In this document: piece by piece, positions 11,889-23,009 of the stretch
How positions within the stretch are numbered: position 1 is the stretch's first letter
Layout of the letters: every line of letters begins with the position of its first letter
NCBI GenBank assembly: GCA_963457665.1
Contig: OY735219.1
Coordinates: 35,137,977 to 35,201,976, forward strand
Source of the DNA: Thysanoteuthis rhombus
Lineage: Eukaryota; Mollusca; Cephalopoda; Oegopsida; Thysanoteuthidae
Reading direction: 5' to 3'
DNA length: 64,000 bases
Translations under genes and position numbers: made by a program
Notes under the pieces: model-generated
Told to the model about the DNA's origin: nothing
Databases searched by the model: none
What the model saw: the letters and a program-made list of their open reading frames with translations, nothing else

Positions 11889-11965
11889 GATCCACGTTGT
11901 GAGTCGTGATATCCACAAGTTGTCTGACATTCTTGCAACATATCCAGCCCATTGACATTCGGGTT
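11889..11965 (-). mobile_element. RTE-like LINE, inverted 3' piece
   Basis: Reverse complement of the RTE C-terminal region (TTGTGAGTCGTGATATCCAC then TCTTGCAACATATCCAGCCC), joined to a plus-strand RT piece starting near 11995. The same inverted join occurs at 26320 and 27460. Confidence 0.75.
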
Positions 11966-11994
11966 TGTTTTGTTTTTTTAATGGTATCACTCCT

Positions 11995-12535
11995 TTTTTT
12001 CTAGTTGAACGGGTTCAGTCTTCATGAAGCCTGATGAAGAAACTGCTGTGTCGTTAGATATGTTGCAGTATTTTGGCATATACGATCGAACTACTCAAAG
12101 CCGGAGAGTTCATCAATAGGATATTAGCCATTCTCTTCAACGTGCCCCAAACAAAGTGAAATCGAAGACAATTGGAACACTGCAATCATAATTCTGTTAT
12201 ACAAAAAAAGGGAAACTCGAAAGACCTCAACAACTACATGCTAATAAGCCTTCTCAAATGCATCTACAAACTTTTCATCAAAATGATCCTCAACCGATTC
12301 TCTGAAACGCTAGATGAAAAACAACCACGGAAACAAGCTGACTTCACAAATATCTACTCAACCATCGACCATCTCCACAGTAAACCAACCAAGAGAAAGC
12401 AGCATGATATAGATTGCCACTTGATGTAGCATTTGTTGACTTTGGATGGCCTTCAACTCAGTGGACATCCCCGAAGTCATCGGTGCAATAGTACAACAAG
12501 GTCTGGACACGTATGTGTCTGGATACAGCGAATTA
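11995..12535 (+). mobile_element. RTE-like LINE, N-terminal reverse transcriptase piece
   Basis: Plus-strand frames read KDLNNYMLISLLKCIYKLFI then LNRFSETLDEKQPRKQADF and YSTIDHL, matching RT motifs 1-2 (YRPISLL, QAGFR). It ends at a diverged AFNSVD-like region. It has stops and shifts and is nearly identical to 27478-27990. Confidence 0.8.
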
Positions 12536-12654
12536 TCTTAATAGAGTCTGTTAAACTTACAAACCATCAAAAAGTATTGAATATATTTAGTTTCACACAT
12601 GTATATGGCCGCGTCAGTTTCCTTTCAGTCTTTTTCGATGAGTGAAAAGAAAAT

Positions 12655-13015
12655 ACTTTTCTTTCTCTTTTTCCCTTTCTCTTTTTCTCCTTCCCCTTTT
12701 TCTTTTTTCATTCCTCTCAACACTTTGCCCTTTTTCTCATTCTTCTCATCTCACTCCCACCTTTTTTCTTACTATTTGTTTTTCTTCTTTCTCTTCTCCC
12801 CCTCCTCCCTCATGTTCTCCTCCCACTCATCCAGTTCGCTCTCCTACCCACCTTTCCTTTTCCTTTCTGTCGTGCTCTTCTCTCTTTTTGCATGTTTCCT
12901 TTATCTTCACTTCTCACTCTGTCTTTTTCATTCTTCCTTCATTTCTCTCTCCTTCCTCCTTCCCTTTCTTAATTATCCCCTCCCCTCCTTCCTCTACTCC
13001 TCCTTTCTCTCTTAA
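12655..13015. repeat. Second polypyrimidine tract
   Basis: About 360 bp of nearly pure C and T on the plus strand. Two overlapping long open frames here are composition artefacts. Confidence 0.9.
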
Positions 13016-13454
13016 GCTAAGTTAAGGTTGCACAACGATCCGATCAAATAATCGCCGATCAAGCCGCATGTTTACCCAAAGCGTCACCGATTTGTATTTG
13101 AAACGTTTGATACTCATGTCACTATGACTCGACTCTCAATTGCTGCGGAGAAATCTGGCGTCACATGATGATAAAATATAATTAATGGATATAGTTACAA
13201 TTTAATCAATTTCTTTTCATATTTTTTTTTTTTTACAAAATGAGGATATTTGTATCAAAACTTTCTTTTACAAAAAATGGTAAAGAAAGTCTATTATTCG
13301 AAAATAAACAGAAAAAAAAACTTTTTATGTACCATTTTTGCTATTTTCAAATATCTTATTTACCCTCTTTCCTCTCCCCAAACTATTTTTTTAATGAACT
13401 AACAAAATATTTTTCTCCCCGCGTGACCATTTGTCAAGCAGCATTTTAGATATA

Positions 13455-13735
13455 TTAGTCGAACAGGCTCGTCGTGAGAGCATCCACAGGATCCATCCAG
13501 TGAACCAAGTCAAGCCTACCCTAATGACTCGATGAAATCATGCGTCGACACTTAAGGACTCTTGCACTACAGGATTCGTCCTGTGGACAGAGTCCAGTTT
13601 GTCCCATCGTCCTTACGAAAAGGACTTGGGTTCGTTGCACCCTATGCCTGCACGTTTCCGAAGCTGGAGGACCTTACCTTAGTCAGACTCTATGTCGCAT
13701 TCGTAGCCGTAGGGATACTAATAAACAAACAGAAT
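13455..13735 (+). repeat. Dispersed repeat family X, copy 1
   Basis: It shares order and words with the minus-strand copy at 16325-16632: CAGGCTCGTC-TGAGAGCATC, GTGAACCAAGTCA, GGACTCTTGCA, CTGCACGTTTCCGAA. It includes a nested hairpin at 13556-13595: outer stem GGACTCT/AGAGTCC, inner stem ACAGGA-TTCG-TCCTGT. It also keeps a frame reading GLGFVAPYACTFPK. Class unknown. Confidence 0.65.
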
Positions 13736-13778
13736 ATATACTCATACAAGAATGGAATGTTAGAAAACTGCTTGATAT

Positions 13779-13865
13779 CACGGCTCGCAACATGGATCTC
13801 CAGCGATCATATGTAAAGCAGCGAGGAAGGTCCATGTCCAACGACGGACACTAAGAGGTTGTTGT

Positions 13866-13897
<32 letters not shown>
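13779..13897 (+). mobile_element. RTE-like LINE 3' tail, 5' truncated and internally deleted
   Basis: Short pieces of the RTE 3' end (CAACATGGATCTCCAGCGAT; GGTCCATGTCCAACGACGGA) end in (GAT)n at 13866-13897, the usual tail of this family. Confidence 0.75.
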
Positions 13898-14336
13898 TGT
13901 AATTGAAACTCTGGAACGGGGAAATAGTTGTGAATAATAAAGCATCGTTAAACCTATGAAAACCCCTGATATATTCCAACCTATTCACCTTGTAGTTGAT
14001 AACAAAATTTAAGTAAAATTCTATTAAATTTATGGGATAAAAATAAATGAAGAAACACAATAACTATTTTTCAATCCGGAGGGTCGTTAGCCCCCACCCC
14101 CCAAAAATCAGTGTTAAGGGTCATGGCCAAAAATGTTTGAAAAACGCTGGTGTAAAGAGATTTACAGAAATACCATAACAACAAATTCGAGTCTCTACTT
14201 TACTTGACAAGAACAGCGTGAAAGAAGAATAGACAACGTAGACTGAAGAAAGTGTTATGCAGTGAAACTTATAATTTTTTTTTTTTAGAATTTGTTACAC
14301 GTACACCAATCACTTTATCTCGAAGTAATATCTACC

Positions 14337-14905
14337 ATCATCATCATCATCAGTCTTTTAGCGTCCGTCGTTGGACATAGACCTTCCCCAGGATTTGCCA
14401 CACTTCCCTATCATGGGCGTCACGGAGCCAGTACTTCCTGAACTTGTCTAGCTCGTCTCTCCATCTAACATTTTGTCGGCCTCGGTTGCGCATGTGGTCT
14501 CGGGAGATCTATGTTGTGAGTCGCGATGTCCATCAATTGTCTGCCATTCTTGCAACATGGCCAGCCCACCGCCATTTGAGATTTTTAATGGATTCTATGA
14601 TGTCTCTAACTCTTGTCTTTTCTCGGATGTACTGTGCTGTTTTGTGGTCTCTCCATGTGAGGCCCAGCATTATTCTTTCATGTGCACGTTGCTTGGTTCT
14701 CAATTTACGGGTCTGTCTCTTGGTTAAGTTCCATGTTTCAGCTCCATAAGGATGCATGGGTTATACACCCTTCTCTTTAGAATTAATATGATCTTATTAT
14801 TTTTGAAGGTTGAGCTAGCTCTGCCAAAGGCTTGCCATCCTAGTGTGATTATTCGCTTGATTTCTTCTTCTTTTGAGGATGTCATGGAGATTCGTTGTCC
14901 ATATC
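14337..14905 (-). mobile_element. RTE-like LINE 3' end
   Basis: It starts with the reverse-complement tail (CATCATCATCATCATCAGTC) and reads into the RT C-terminal domain. The minus-strand frame 14757-14533 gives ETWNLTKRQTRKLRTKQRAH, then LGLTWRDHKTAQYIREKTRV, then WRWAGHVARMADN. This is one of the least damaged copies of this part. Confidence 0.88.
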
Positions 14906-15237
14906 TATCATATCTAATCGTAAATTTACTTCAAAGTAGACAAATAAATCCTGGTTAACAATTTTTTTTTAACCAAGTATGTTTTTCAAGTTGGTCCAAA
15001 CAAGCACTAAGTAACACTCAGGTTGGGTGTGGCAGTAATTTACGAGATGCTTTGATCCATTCGAGGTCATTGTCTTATTTTATTCGTCATATTTCTAAAC
15101 TTTTTTTTTTTTTTAAGGTCAACATCTTCTTTTTAACCTGATTTAATATAACGGATGTGCACACAAGAAAGTTTGGGAATTCCGATGAGTGTGAAGAAAG
15201 TATTCTTCCTGGTCTGTAAGTAATGATATTAACACAC

Positions 15238-15269
<32 letters not shown>
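15238..15269. repeat. (GATA)n microsatellite
   Basis: Eight near-perfect TAGA units. Confidence 0.97.
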
Positions 15270-15299
15270 TGATCTGTGAGTGAACTAGCTTGGCCAGCT

Positions 15300-16320
15300 G
15301 GCATGGACCTCAAATGGGCCTATCCTCCTTAGTGAAGGCAAAGGAAGGGCGTTTTAGTGAAGAATATCTATATCTTGAGAAGTCTGGGAGAACTTTAGTA
15401 TCAAAGAACATTTATAAGAGATTAATATAGATGAAATATTGATAAATAAATACAATCAACTTAAACCAACATATTATAGGATATGTTCATTGCTCAGGAT
15501 ATTTTTAGTATTTCTCATTGAAGATTGAGTAGTGCGAATATGTTGGGAGACGAAGGATTTTGTCTCCTCGTGGTTTGATGATGGCGTCGATGTCACTGGA
15601 GATGTGCAATGAAAAAGGGGGATATACGAAGAGAATGGCCGCCAAGTATGAACATCGACGCGGAGATGAAATAAAGTAAAAAGAACACATACAAGTATTT
15701 GGGTGGACAAATAAGACGTAGATTTAATACAAGGACATCAAGGACAAATGACGAATGAAAATGGAATAGATATAATGATAACATGTGATCAATCGTGTAA
15801 AGAGATGAGATGAGATAGCGAAAGGAGGGAGCTTTCTTGTTGCTGATTGTACTGGTGTCGGAGTCGAAGCGGGGTTGTCAGAACTGCCTGTGAATCTTTG
15901 TACCGAAGAATGAATATGGAAACCGGGTCCAGTGTGCGAGCAGAACTGCCATGTTGTGCGTGTGGCTTGGGTGTTATTCTCTGACGCTGATAGACACTCG
16001 ACGGACAGACCATGAAAAGAGAACACGGAGTTTTATCCATGCATGTCGCCAAAAGTAAAGAGAGAGATCGTCGTGTCTCTCTGATAGTAAAAAGCATTGC
16101 CATTTCATTCATGAGAGGTGTATAAGCGATTGGAGCGTGTGGTGAGGACACAGCTGCGTAGCTGCGTATGTCAGATACCTCGACATCGATGAAGTGAAAT
16201 GGGCAAAGTTAGTACAGTCACGATGGGAACATGATTAAGATTGGATCGGCCGAGTGGTGGGCGAAATGATAACGATCTTAGGGAGAAGGAAAGAGAGAGA
16301 AAGAGTTGCCGGCAACAAGT
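15300..16320. other. No gene recognised
   Basis: Minus-strand open frames of 60-120 codons occur but show no known motif and overlap one another in different frames. I see no repeat copy of this stretch elsewhere in the window. Confidence 0.4.
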
Positions 16321-16324
16321 GCTG

Positions 16325-16632
16325 GGGCCACAGACGTAACCAGTTGAGAGTTTGTATATTTGCATCCACACACTTACAAATGTGACGCTAAATCGGATTA
16401 ACGTGGGGTCCCACGCGTTCGGAAACGTGCAAGCACAGAGTGCAATGAATCCGATTCCTTGTGCATGACTTCGCAAGTATGTCGGGACAAGCTGGACTAT
16501 GTCCAAAGGACAAATCCTATTTTGCAAGAGTCCTTGAGTCTTGATGCGTGCTTATACGCAGTCAATAGGGCAGTGGTGACTTGGTTCATTGGACGAATCC
16601 TGTTGATGCTCTCAGGACGAGCCTGAGCATGC
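16325..16632 (-). repeat. Dispersed repeat family X, copy 2
   Basis: Minus-strand counterpart of 13455-13735. It keeps the frame reading GIGFIALCACTFPN and TLIRFSVTFVSV, in the same frame as copy 1. The inner hairpin AGGA-TTTG-TCCT is kept, while outer stem bases have changed on both sides. Two copies with the same frame suggest a coding or recently spread element. Confidence 0.65.
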
Positions 16633-16696
16633 TGGTCAGTGGTTCCAGTATGGGGGACAATCCCTGACATTGATCAATTTTTCAACCTGAGGGCGT

Positions 16697-16742
16697 CAAA
16701 GAACAGATACTACACATTGATCTTGGCCAAGAGGCCGAATTT
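16697..16742 (-). pseudogene. U2 snRNA 5'-end fragment
   Basis: On the minus strand TCGGCCTCTTGGCCAAGATC then AATGTGTAGTATCTGTTCTT matches the first 50 or so bases of metazoan U2 snRNA, including the branch-site pairing element GTAGTA. After TGTTCTT the match stops, and no Sm site or 3' stem-loops are seen. It is a truncated pseudogene or the head of a chimeric retroelement; family X follows about 65 bp downstream on the same strand. Confidence 0.7.
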
Positions 16743-17224
16743 ATTTATCCAAATTGTACACTTCATTACACAGAATTACAAAATGTTTTACAATGAAATC
16801 GAAGATATAAAAATACAAAAAGTATCAGTACATATAAGTTCAGAAAAAATATACAAAATGGAAAATGCAAGACCAATGCACAATCTGGATGTGACGTGAA
16901 GTCAGGGAGTGGGGAGGTTTTGGTCCTTGTTAGTTACAATTATTAGCCATTAGCTTGACAATTTTATAACATGCTAGTCTGTTCATCTGTCAATTTCCAT
17001 GCTTTTTTTCTGGGCCTAGGTTTTCTCCAGCCGATAAATAATGGTGAGATATTTACAGGTGAGAATGATGACGGTGAAGATGAAAGATGGGATTGGGAAG
17101 GTGAGGTTGGGAGAAAAACGGAGAAGAGGCGACCATTGACTTCTGGGAGGCACGGTGGCCTCACTCTCTTATGCCAGAAATCAGTGTTGGCCCGTCAATA
17201 AGATGGGGTGCTGGGTCTTTTGGG

Positions 17225-17431
17225 TGGGGTATTTGCCAATTTGAAGGTTCGGGAGTGGTCAAGAGGCCGATAAGCGATAACCAGCTAGGAGTGCCGGCGC
17301 CTATGAGGATTGGATCATGCGCATCCGGGGCTTTTATAGGGGTCGCCGTAGAAAGTGACGTTTTCGATGTCTAGCTAAAGGAAGGGTTTCGTATTCAATT
17401 CCTAACCTAAAGTATAGGGGGTGCTACAATA
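17225..17431 (+). mobile_element. Half of an inverted-repeat element (family of 43052-43600)
   Basis: It shares CGTATTCAATTCCTAAC-type end, AAAGTATAGGGGG(T/C)-CTACAA terminus, TTTTATAGGGGTCG and AGTGACGTTTT with the right arm at 43385-43600. No opposite arm is seen within 500 bp. Confidence 0.6.
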
Positions 17432-17867
17432 CATTCCAAATCTATAATCTATCTCTTTATTAAATTTCGGGGGATTCGGCTTTGGCAGTAGATAAATGAT
17501 ATCAGTTTTTATGATTTCGATGCTTTTTGATAAAGGATGTATTATCACGTTTTAGATTGTTTCATTATTTGTTTATCAATATATACCCATAAATAGATGA
17601 TATGTATTGAGCACCAATTACAAAAATACTGAATGAGGAATTCGAAATAGGGCCTGCATCCCCCATCTGGACTAGGCCTATTGCCAGCTCAGCACAGATC
17701 CAAATAGATAGACGGATGAATACGGACGGAGAGCTGGAAGGTAAACGTTGTGCGAAAACGAGGGATTCAGTCCATACCAACTACATACAATGATTGAACC
17801 ACCTCGTCGGACCAAGTCCAGACAACAGCCAAACGACACCATATCTAAGTACATCTCATTTTGTATT

Positions 17868-18030
17868 GTTCACACAGACAGGGGTAGATCATCTGCCTCT
17901 GGGTCTGAAGTGAAGGTTTCGACCTTACCTAGCGGTTCTGGGAGGGATATTGAGTCTATAACCACACCGAAGAGTTGTAATACAACGGAACGGCTGTCTG
18001 TGGATGACACAATCATTAATTATATTTATC
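17868..18030 (+). mobile_element. SINE family A, 5' truncated
   Basis: Contains GGGTCTGAAGTGAAGGTTTC with a B-box-like GGTTTCGACCTTACC and the full tail (CCACACCGAAGAGTTGTAAT, CAGCTGTCTG-like, GATGACACAATCATTA), then (AT)n. It faces the minus-strand copy at 18203-18518 tail to tail. Confidence 0.75.
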
Positions 18031-18038
18031 TATTTATT

Positions 18039-18040
<2 letters not shown>

Positions 18041-18090
<50 letters not shown>
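18041..18090. repeat. (AT)n microsatellite shared by two SINE tails
   Basis: 50 bp of AT. Degenerate TATT/ATAT continues to 18205, between two convergent SINE A copies. Confidence 0.97.
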
Positions 18091-18091
<1 letters not shown>

Positions 18092-18202
18092 TCATTTATT
18101 TATGTATATAGATTTATTCATTCATATAGATATATTTATTTATACATATATATACATATATTTATTCATATATTTATCTATATATATATATATATATATA
18201 TA

Positions 18203-18518
18203 TATGATTATTGTGTTATCCACGGACAGCTGTTTCGTTGTATTACAACTCTTCAGTGTGGCTATAGACTATCCATTATCCCATCCAGTAGGATCGAAAC
18301 CTTAGCTTAATACCCGGAAGCTGGTATACTCTCTTTACTCCACGGAACTGGATGGTCAGTGAGGTCGAATTTAAGTGATGTATTTATTTATCGTATACAT
18401 TCCTCGTCCACCACAGTGCTCCATTCCATGTTGGAAGAGCATTGCATAAGCTTACATTGAACGAGTTATCTCACTCAGAGAGTGCTCAACCCTGAATAAG
18501 GGAGCGTTAATTATTTTG
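18203..18518 (-). mobile_element. SINE family A, full length
   Basis: On the minus strand it starts TTAACGCTCCCTTATTCAGG and GTTGAGCACTCTCTG, then GGAGCACTGTGGTGGACGAG, a tRNA-like B-box GTTTCGATCCTAC, and the tail. It defines the full family length at about 315 bp. Confidence 0.8.
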
Positions 18519-18580
18519 TCATCCACAGACAGCTATTTCGTTGTATTACAACTCTTCAGTGTGGCTATATTATCCCATCC
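18519..18580 (-). mobile_element. SINE A tail fragment
   Basis: GTCATCCACAGACAGCTATT and CAACTCTTCAGTGTGGCTAT are the reverse complement of the tail, directly next to the full copy's head. Confidence 0.7.
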
Positions 18581-18714
18581 ATATTCCACTGTCTGGGGTG
18601 GAGCACTCTTAGGTTGGTCACCCATCTACAAAAGGCGATCTTTCAAAGCTTTCTAACTCTTGGTAGACGGTGATTTATTGCAAATGCGTAAAAAAATGCA
18701 TTGGTCAATTCTGC

Positions 18715-18868
18715 CCTACTGTCCGTCAAGGTCTGCGTAGAGGAGGCGGTAGAGTACTGGACTCCTGGTCTGGAGGCACTGGATTGGATACCAGGTTTAT
18801 AGCCACACTGAAGAACTATAATATGATGGAACAGCTGTCTGTGGATGATGCTATATCATATATACATA
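18715..18868 (+). mobile_element. SINE family A, partial
   Basis: A-box-like GTCTGCGTAGAGGAGGCGGT, CTGGTCTGGAGG, and tail GCCACACTGAAGAACTATAA then GGAACAGCTGTCTGTGGATG. The B-box is lost. Confidence 0.65.
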
Positions 18869-19929
18869 GTGAGTCTGGTCTTCATCAAATTCCCTGCTCT
18901 GGCAGTCCCTGTATCAGACTAACTCAGTAAAATACCCATGTTTCGAAGGATACCTTACCAGCGCCCTCTCGTGTCATTGTTTGTGTCAAGAATCATGTCG
19001 GCAATGTACGATAAGACAAGACAGCATTTTGCTGCATCTACTAGCGCGTACCTTTCTAAACCCGTGAATACTGTGATAACACTGCCGAAATGAATTAAAA
19101 ACATATGAATAGATATGACGTAATTGATAAGTAACTCCCAATCTTTAGTGAAAATGGCGTTTGTCCTCTTCATTGAGGATTCTAATTCTCTGTTTAAAAA
19201 CGATAATGAAGCTTGCACAGCATCACTCTCACTCTTCCCTGCCTGTCCATTGATTGTAACGAGTTTTTTGTTGTTTTTTTTTTTTTTTGTTTTTTTTTTT
19301 TTGGTCAGGATAACAGATGATTATTTGCATTAAAGTAACATTAAAAGCCTCGATCAGAATTCAAACGTAGATCCCGAATTCTTTTCTCAACCAGTTACAC
19401 ATTTTTCTTTGTCTTTGGTCCATATGTATATTGGAGTGCAGTGTATTTTCAGGTTCAGAATTTAATTTCTTTTTCACGTATTTATTTGTAAAAATATTTT
19501 TCTCCTCACTCCATTCAAAATCTTTGGACAGACCCAGCCCAAAAAACTGGACTCCTCATCTCGAAATACTGGATCCACACCTAGTTATAAAAAAGGTCAG
19601 GCCTTCTAGATTGGCAGTAATTCTTGTAAAACTGGACGTCTCGTTGAGTAACTGCTTGGCTTTTCAACTAACATGGACGCCCTGCAGATTTTTGCAGAAA
19701 CAGGCTGGGAGATTATTTCTGTCTGATTCACATGTGTCCCTGTTAGATATCATGTGACGTCGTTTTGGCGGCAAAGTTGTTGATGTCGAAGCTAGGCCTG
19801 GTTTTAATTACGCCTGCTGTCTATAGGTTGTTTACATAGAAGAATTATAAAGTAAATTATCATATATTACTGGGTTTTTTTTAATCTTAGGTTTTAGGAT
19901 GTTTTACTCTTTTGAGAATTGTGTGATAT

Positions 19930-20145
19930 TGTTTTCAAGAGAAAGAAGAAAAGAAAGGGAAGAGGAAGCAAGAGAGAAAGGGAAAAGGAAGAAAGAAAAG
20001 AAAATATTTACAAGAAAAACTCCATTGAAGAAAGAGAGGAAAAAAGAAAGAGAAAATGAAAGAGTGAAAAAAGATAATGTTAGTTTGAGTTCATTCGAGA
20101 AAAAAGAAAAGAAGATGACTCGAAGAAATTCTTATTTTTAGACGA
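19930..20145. repeat. Purine-rich (GAAA/AGAA) tract
   Basis: About 215 bp of mostly A and G on the plus strand, giving a K/E/R-rich open frame that is not a gene. Confidence 0.85.
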
Positions 20146-20162
20146 GTCACATGCACAGATCA

Positions 20163-20190
20163 TCTCTCTCTCTCCCTTTCTCTCTCTCTC

Positions 20191-20234
<44 letters not shown>
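20163..20234. repeat. (TC)n microsatellite
   Basis: 72 bp of CT/TC with a few C runs, next to a purine tract on one side and a LINE on the other. Confidence 0.95.
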
Positions 20235-20235
<1 letters not shown>

Positions 20236-20730
20236 TGCGCTGATATTTACCATTTCTATCTCATCCCTCCATTTTGTATCTATATCCCTGCTGAGTCCAC
20301 TGTCCCATTGGTTCCATCTGTTGTCAGTTCTTCTTACTAATTATCCAGTCCATTTCCATCTTTATCGCTTAATTGCATAATATCTTTCACCCTCGTTTAC
20401 CAACTGATCCATGTTGATCTTTTTCTCTCTTAGAGTTATGCCTAGCGTTGCGCTTTCCACAGTTCTCTGTGAGATTCCAAGTTGGTTCTCAGTCCATTAT
20501 GTTAATTTCCATGATTTGCATTCGTAAGTCATAACAAGTATTATGCATTCATCGTATACTTTACGCTTCAAGCACATTGGTAATAAGTCTCCATTCACAC
20601 CAAGTGCTTTTCAGACGATCGTGATACGTCTTTTTATTTCGTTTCCATGGTCTTTCTTTAATTTCATTAGCTGACCCTAGGTAAACGTATTCATCAACCT
20701 CTTCAGAAGCCCCACCCTCTATTCTAATGG
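20235..20730 (-). mobile_element. LINE family 3, C-terminal fragment
   Basis: Minus-strand frames in pieces: NQWDSGLSRDIDTKWRDEIE near 20310-20250, then a region like ERTVESATLGITLREKKINM near 20460-20400, and WKALGVN-like sequence near 20600. These are typical of the region after RT in RTE-type LINEs of animals. It is a different family from the (GAT)n-tailed one; relatives are at 880-1400 and 44480-45305. Confidence 0.65.
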
Positions 20731-22105
20731 TTAATTTTTTTGGAGGGGGGGTCTTGATTGTTGTTTTGTCGTTGTTCCGTCTTTTTTGCTTTCCCTGTCT
20801 ATATCACTCAACATATTTTTCAATCCTCCCGATGTCATTGATGCATTCCGTGCGAATCTTGACCCTTTAAAAGTTTGCCTGAACGGCTTGAAAAGGGTGA
20901 AAGACTGACCCAGGTGAATACTGGATTTCACACTTTTACAAACTTCCATACCAGTCTCCCGGTATCGAAGAATTGCTAACCCCCCAGACCCCTGGGCTGC
21001 ACCCCTTCCATTGCACCGAGGGATAGATTCAGAGACAATGCCTGATGTCTTCGGGGAGTCCCATGGGGAAATGTCGAGGGAGTTGAGAACTGTTTGTCTC
21101 TTCATAGATGACTTTGAATCACATTCCACCCTCCTGGGGAGGCAAATGAATACTACCAATAAAAAAAACTTATCTTACTTGACCTCCCCATCCAACGAAA
21201 GAAACAGGATCGGGTTGTTAAAAAAAAAAAAGATTTTTATCAAATCGTGATCATTTCTGCGCCAGCAGAACAGAGAGTTCGGATTAGGAGAACGAAAAAA
21301 AATGCCTGATCATTGCTCGAAAATTTTGGAAGTTGTGCCCATAATAACTGGAGCACTGGGAACTGACCAGAGACCCTAAATGTGACTCTAGAAGAACTTG
21401 TAAATACAGCAAGCAAATTAAAAGAAATAGATCATCATTAGACTATTATAAGTGTCTATTACTTTTTCAACTAGCTTTTCTGTCATCTTACTTCTATTAC
21501 TTTCTATTGCAATGCTCAGGTCATTTTTATATTCTATGACTGATAAGCAAATCGCATGGATCGATAATAAAGAATAGGTTACTGTTGAGAAACATGCATC
21601 CCTTATCCTTGGGAGCCTGTCTGACTACACGTAGTATTGGTAATAGATGAAACAATTTTGAATCATCCAAAAACTTCATCTAAGTATTATCATTATTATT
21701 GATTTTTGACTATTTTTTGTTTCATCTGATTCTTATTGCTTCTTTTCGACTTTTCTGGTAATAGGCGTAATAGTCACAAGTGGACTGGATTTCATTGATG
21801 AATTATGTCAATATCATGGACTTTTTTTATCTATTTTCTTTCATTTAATGTTTTACAGCAGCGTTCATGTCGTTTTCATATTCTACAAACGTTTACATTC
21901 TCCGACCCGAGCGTTACAATAAACAGCAACTACATTAAAAAACGAAATTTGGACTACTAAATATAATTTTACAAGATTCATTTCAGCTTTAAACTCTCAG
22001 AAAATTGTTCTAGTTTTCCTTTGGCCAGATGAATCTAATTACGTACTTAATGTGGAAGATAGACTGACGAAATAAACAATGAATTAAGATTGGTAAATAC
22101 ATGGT
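20731..22105. other. No gene recognised
   Basis: A 142-codon minus-strand frame at 21159-20731 shows no motif I recognise and may be a remnant. The rest is AT-rich with no repeat match elsewhere in the window. Confidence 0.35.
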
Positions 22106-22109
22106 GCCT

Positions 22110-22240
22110 ACACTAAATTTGTGGTTGCCTGCCACATCGACTTGCAGACCAGAGTTATAAGTTCGAACCTCTCTAGGTGCCCTATGATTGCAACCTTATG
22201 CTAAACCGAGATGAACTTAGTGGATAATCTTATTGGATAC
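22110..22240 (+). mobile_element. Possible tRNA-derived SINE fragment, family C
   Basis: B-box-like GTTCGAACCTC at 22161-22171. A further block like ATTGCAACCTTATG with CCGAGATGAACTTAGTGGAT resembles 22375-22440 and the minus strand of 22740-22870, so a small dispersed family is present in this 1 kb. The A-box is weak. Confidence 0.35.
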
Positions 22241-22559
22241 TTCGATATCGTGAGGCTGTACTAGACTAAACCAAACTATTGATATAATTATGTTAATAAT
22301 ATTTACTGGGGTGGCGGCAATAGAGGCTGATATATAGCAAATTTGTTTTACAGATCATTTGCATGTATTGAGGTACCCTGTAATTGTAGCCTTGTTTCAG
22401 ACTGAAGTTATCTTAGGAAATATCTTCCAATCGCTTGCAAACTCGTCTTACCGACCAGTCAGTCTTACCGGGGACCAACGCACCCTCAACAGGCTGTGTG
22501 CGAGTGCATATGCACACTTTTTGCTACCAGCCGAAAGGAAATCAGTAGCTGCAGCAGCA

Positions 22560-22722
22560 GCTTTTTAACGACCATCGTTAAACATAGACCTTCCCCAAGA
22601 TCGGTCAGATCTCTCTATCATGGGCGTCGCAGAGCCAATACTTTCTGAACATGTCTAGTTCATCACGATTTCTTATCTTCTGCTGACCGCGGTTTCGCGT
22701 ATCCTCCCTGTGAATCCATGTT
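22560..22722 (-). mobile_element. RTE-like LINE 3' fragment
   Basis: Reverse complement of the family 3' end: CATCGTTAAACATAGACCTT, CTATCATGGGCGTCGCAGAG, CTGAACATGTCTAGTTCATC. The (GAT)n tail is lost. Confidence 0.8.
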
Positions 22723-22924
22723 AGCTACCCCACCAATGTGACTTGGTGCCGGACTAAGTTAAGCTTAGTAGATATAGTGCTAGCTATAGCCAGAGAGTTA
22801 TCAAGCTTGTCTTGCAAACCAATAACCACATGTATTTGATTGTTGTGTACGAGACTGAGCTGAACTTGAAACTTACTGGGTACCCAACTATTGTGATAAA
22901 TCACTAGGCGAGGCCAAGCAATAT

Positions 22925-23005
22925 ATATGTCTACATGGGCGCCTGCAGTCTCGCAGACCATTGTTAGTGTTGTGAGTTCAATCACTGTAGTTTTACGTGT
23001 GTCAA
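22925..23005 (+). mobile_element. Possible second SINE C fragment
   Basis: CTGCAGTCTCGCAGACCATTG then GTTGTGAGTTCAATCACTG mirrors the spacing of CGACTTGCAGACCAGAG then AAGTTCGAACCTC at 22140-22171. Confidence 0.35.
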
Positions 23006-23009
23006 ATTC

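Noticed and set aside
12599..13025. Two overlapping open frames of 127-138 codons
   Set aside because: Same artefact of a C/T-rich tract.
17748..18310. 185-codon frame rich in Y and I
   Set aside because: Runs through (AT)n and two SINE A copies.
20731..21159. 142-codon minus-strand gene
   Set aside because: No recognisable domain, ends in a T/G-rich run; not enough to call.
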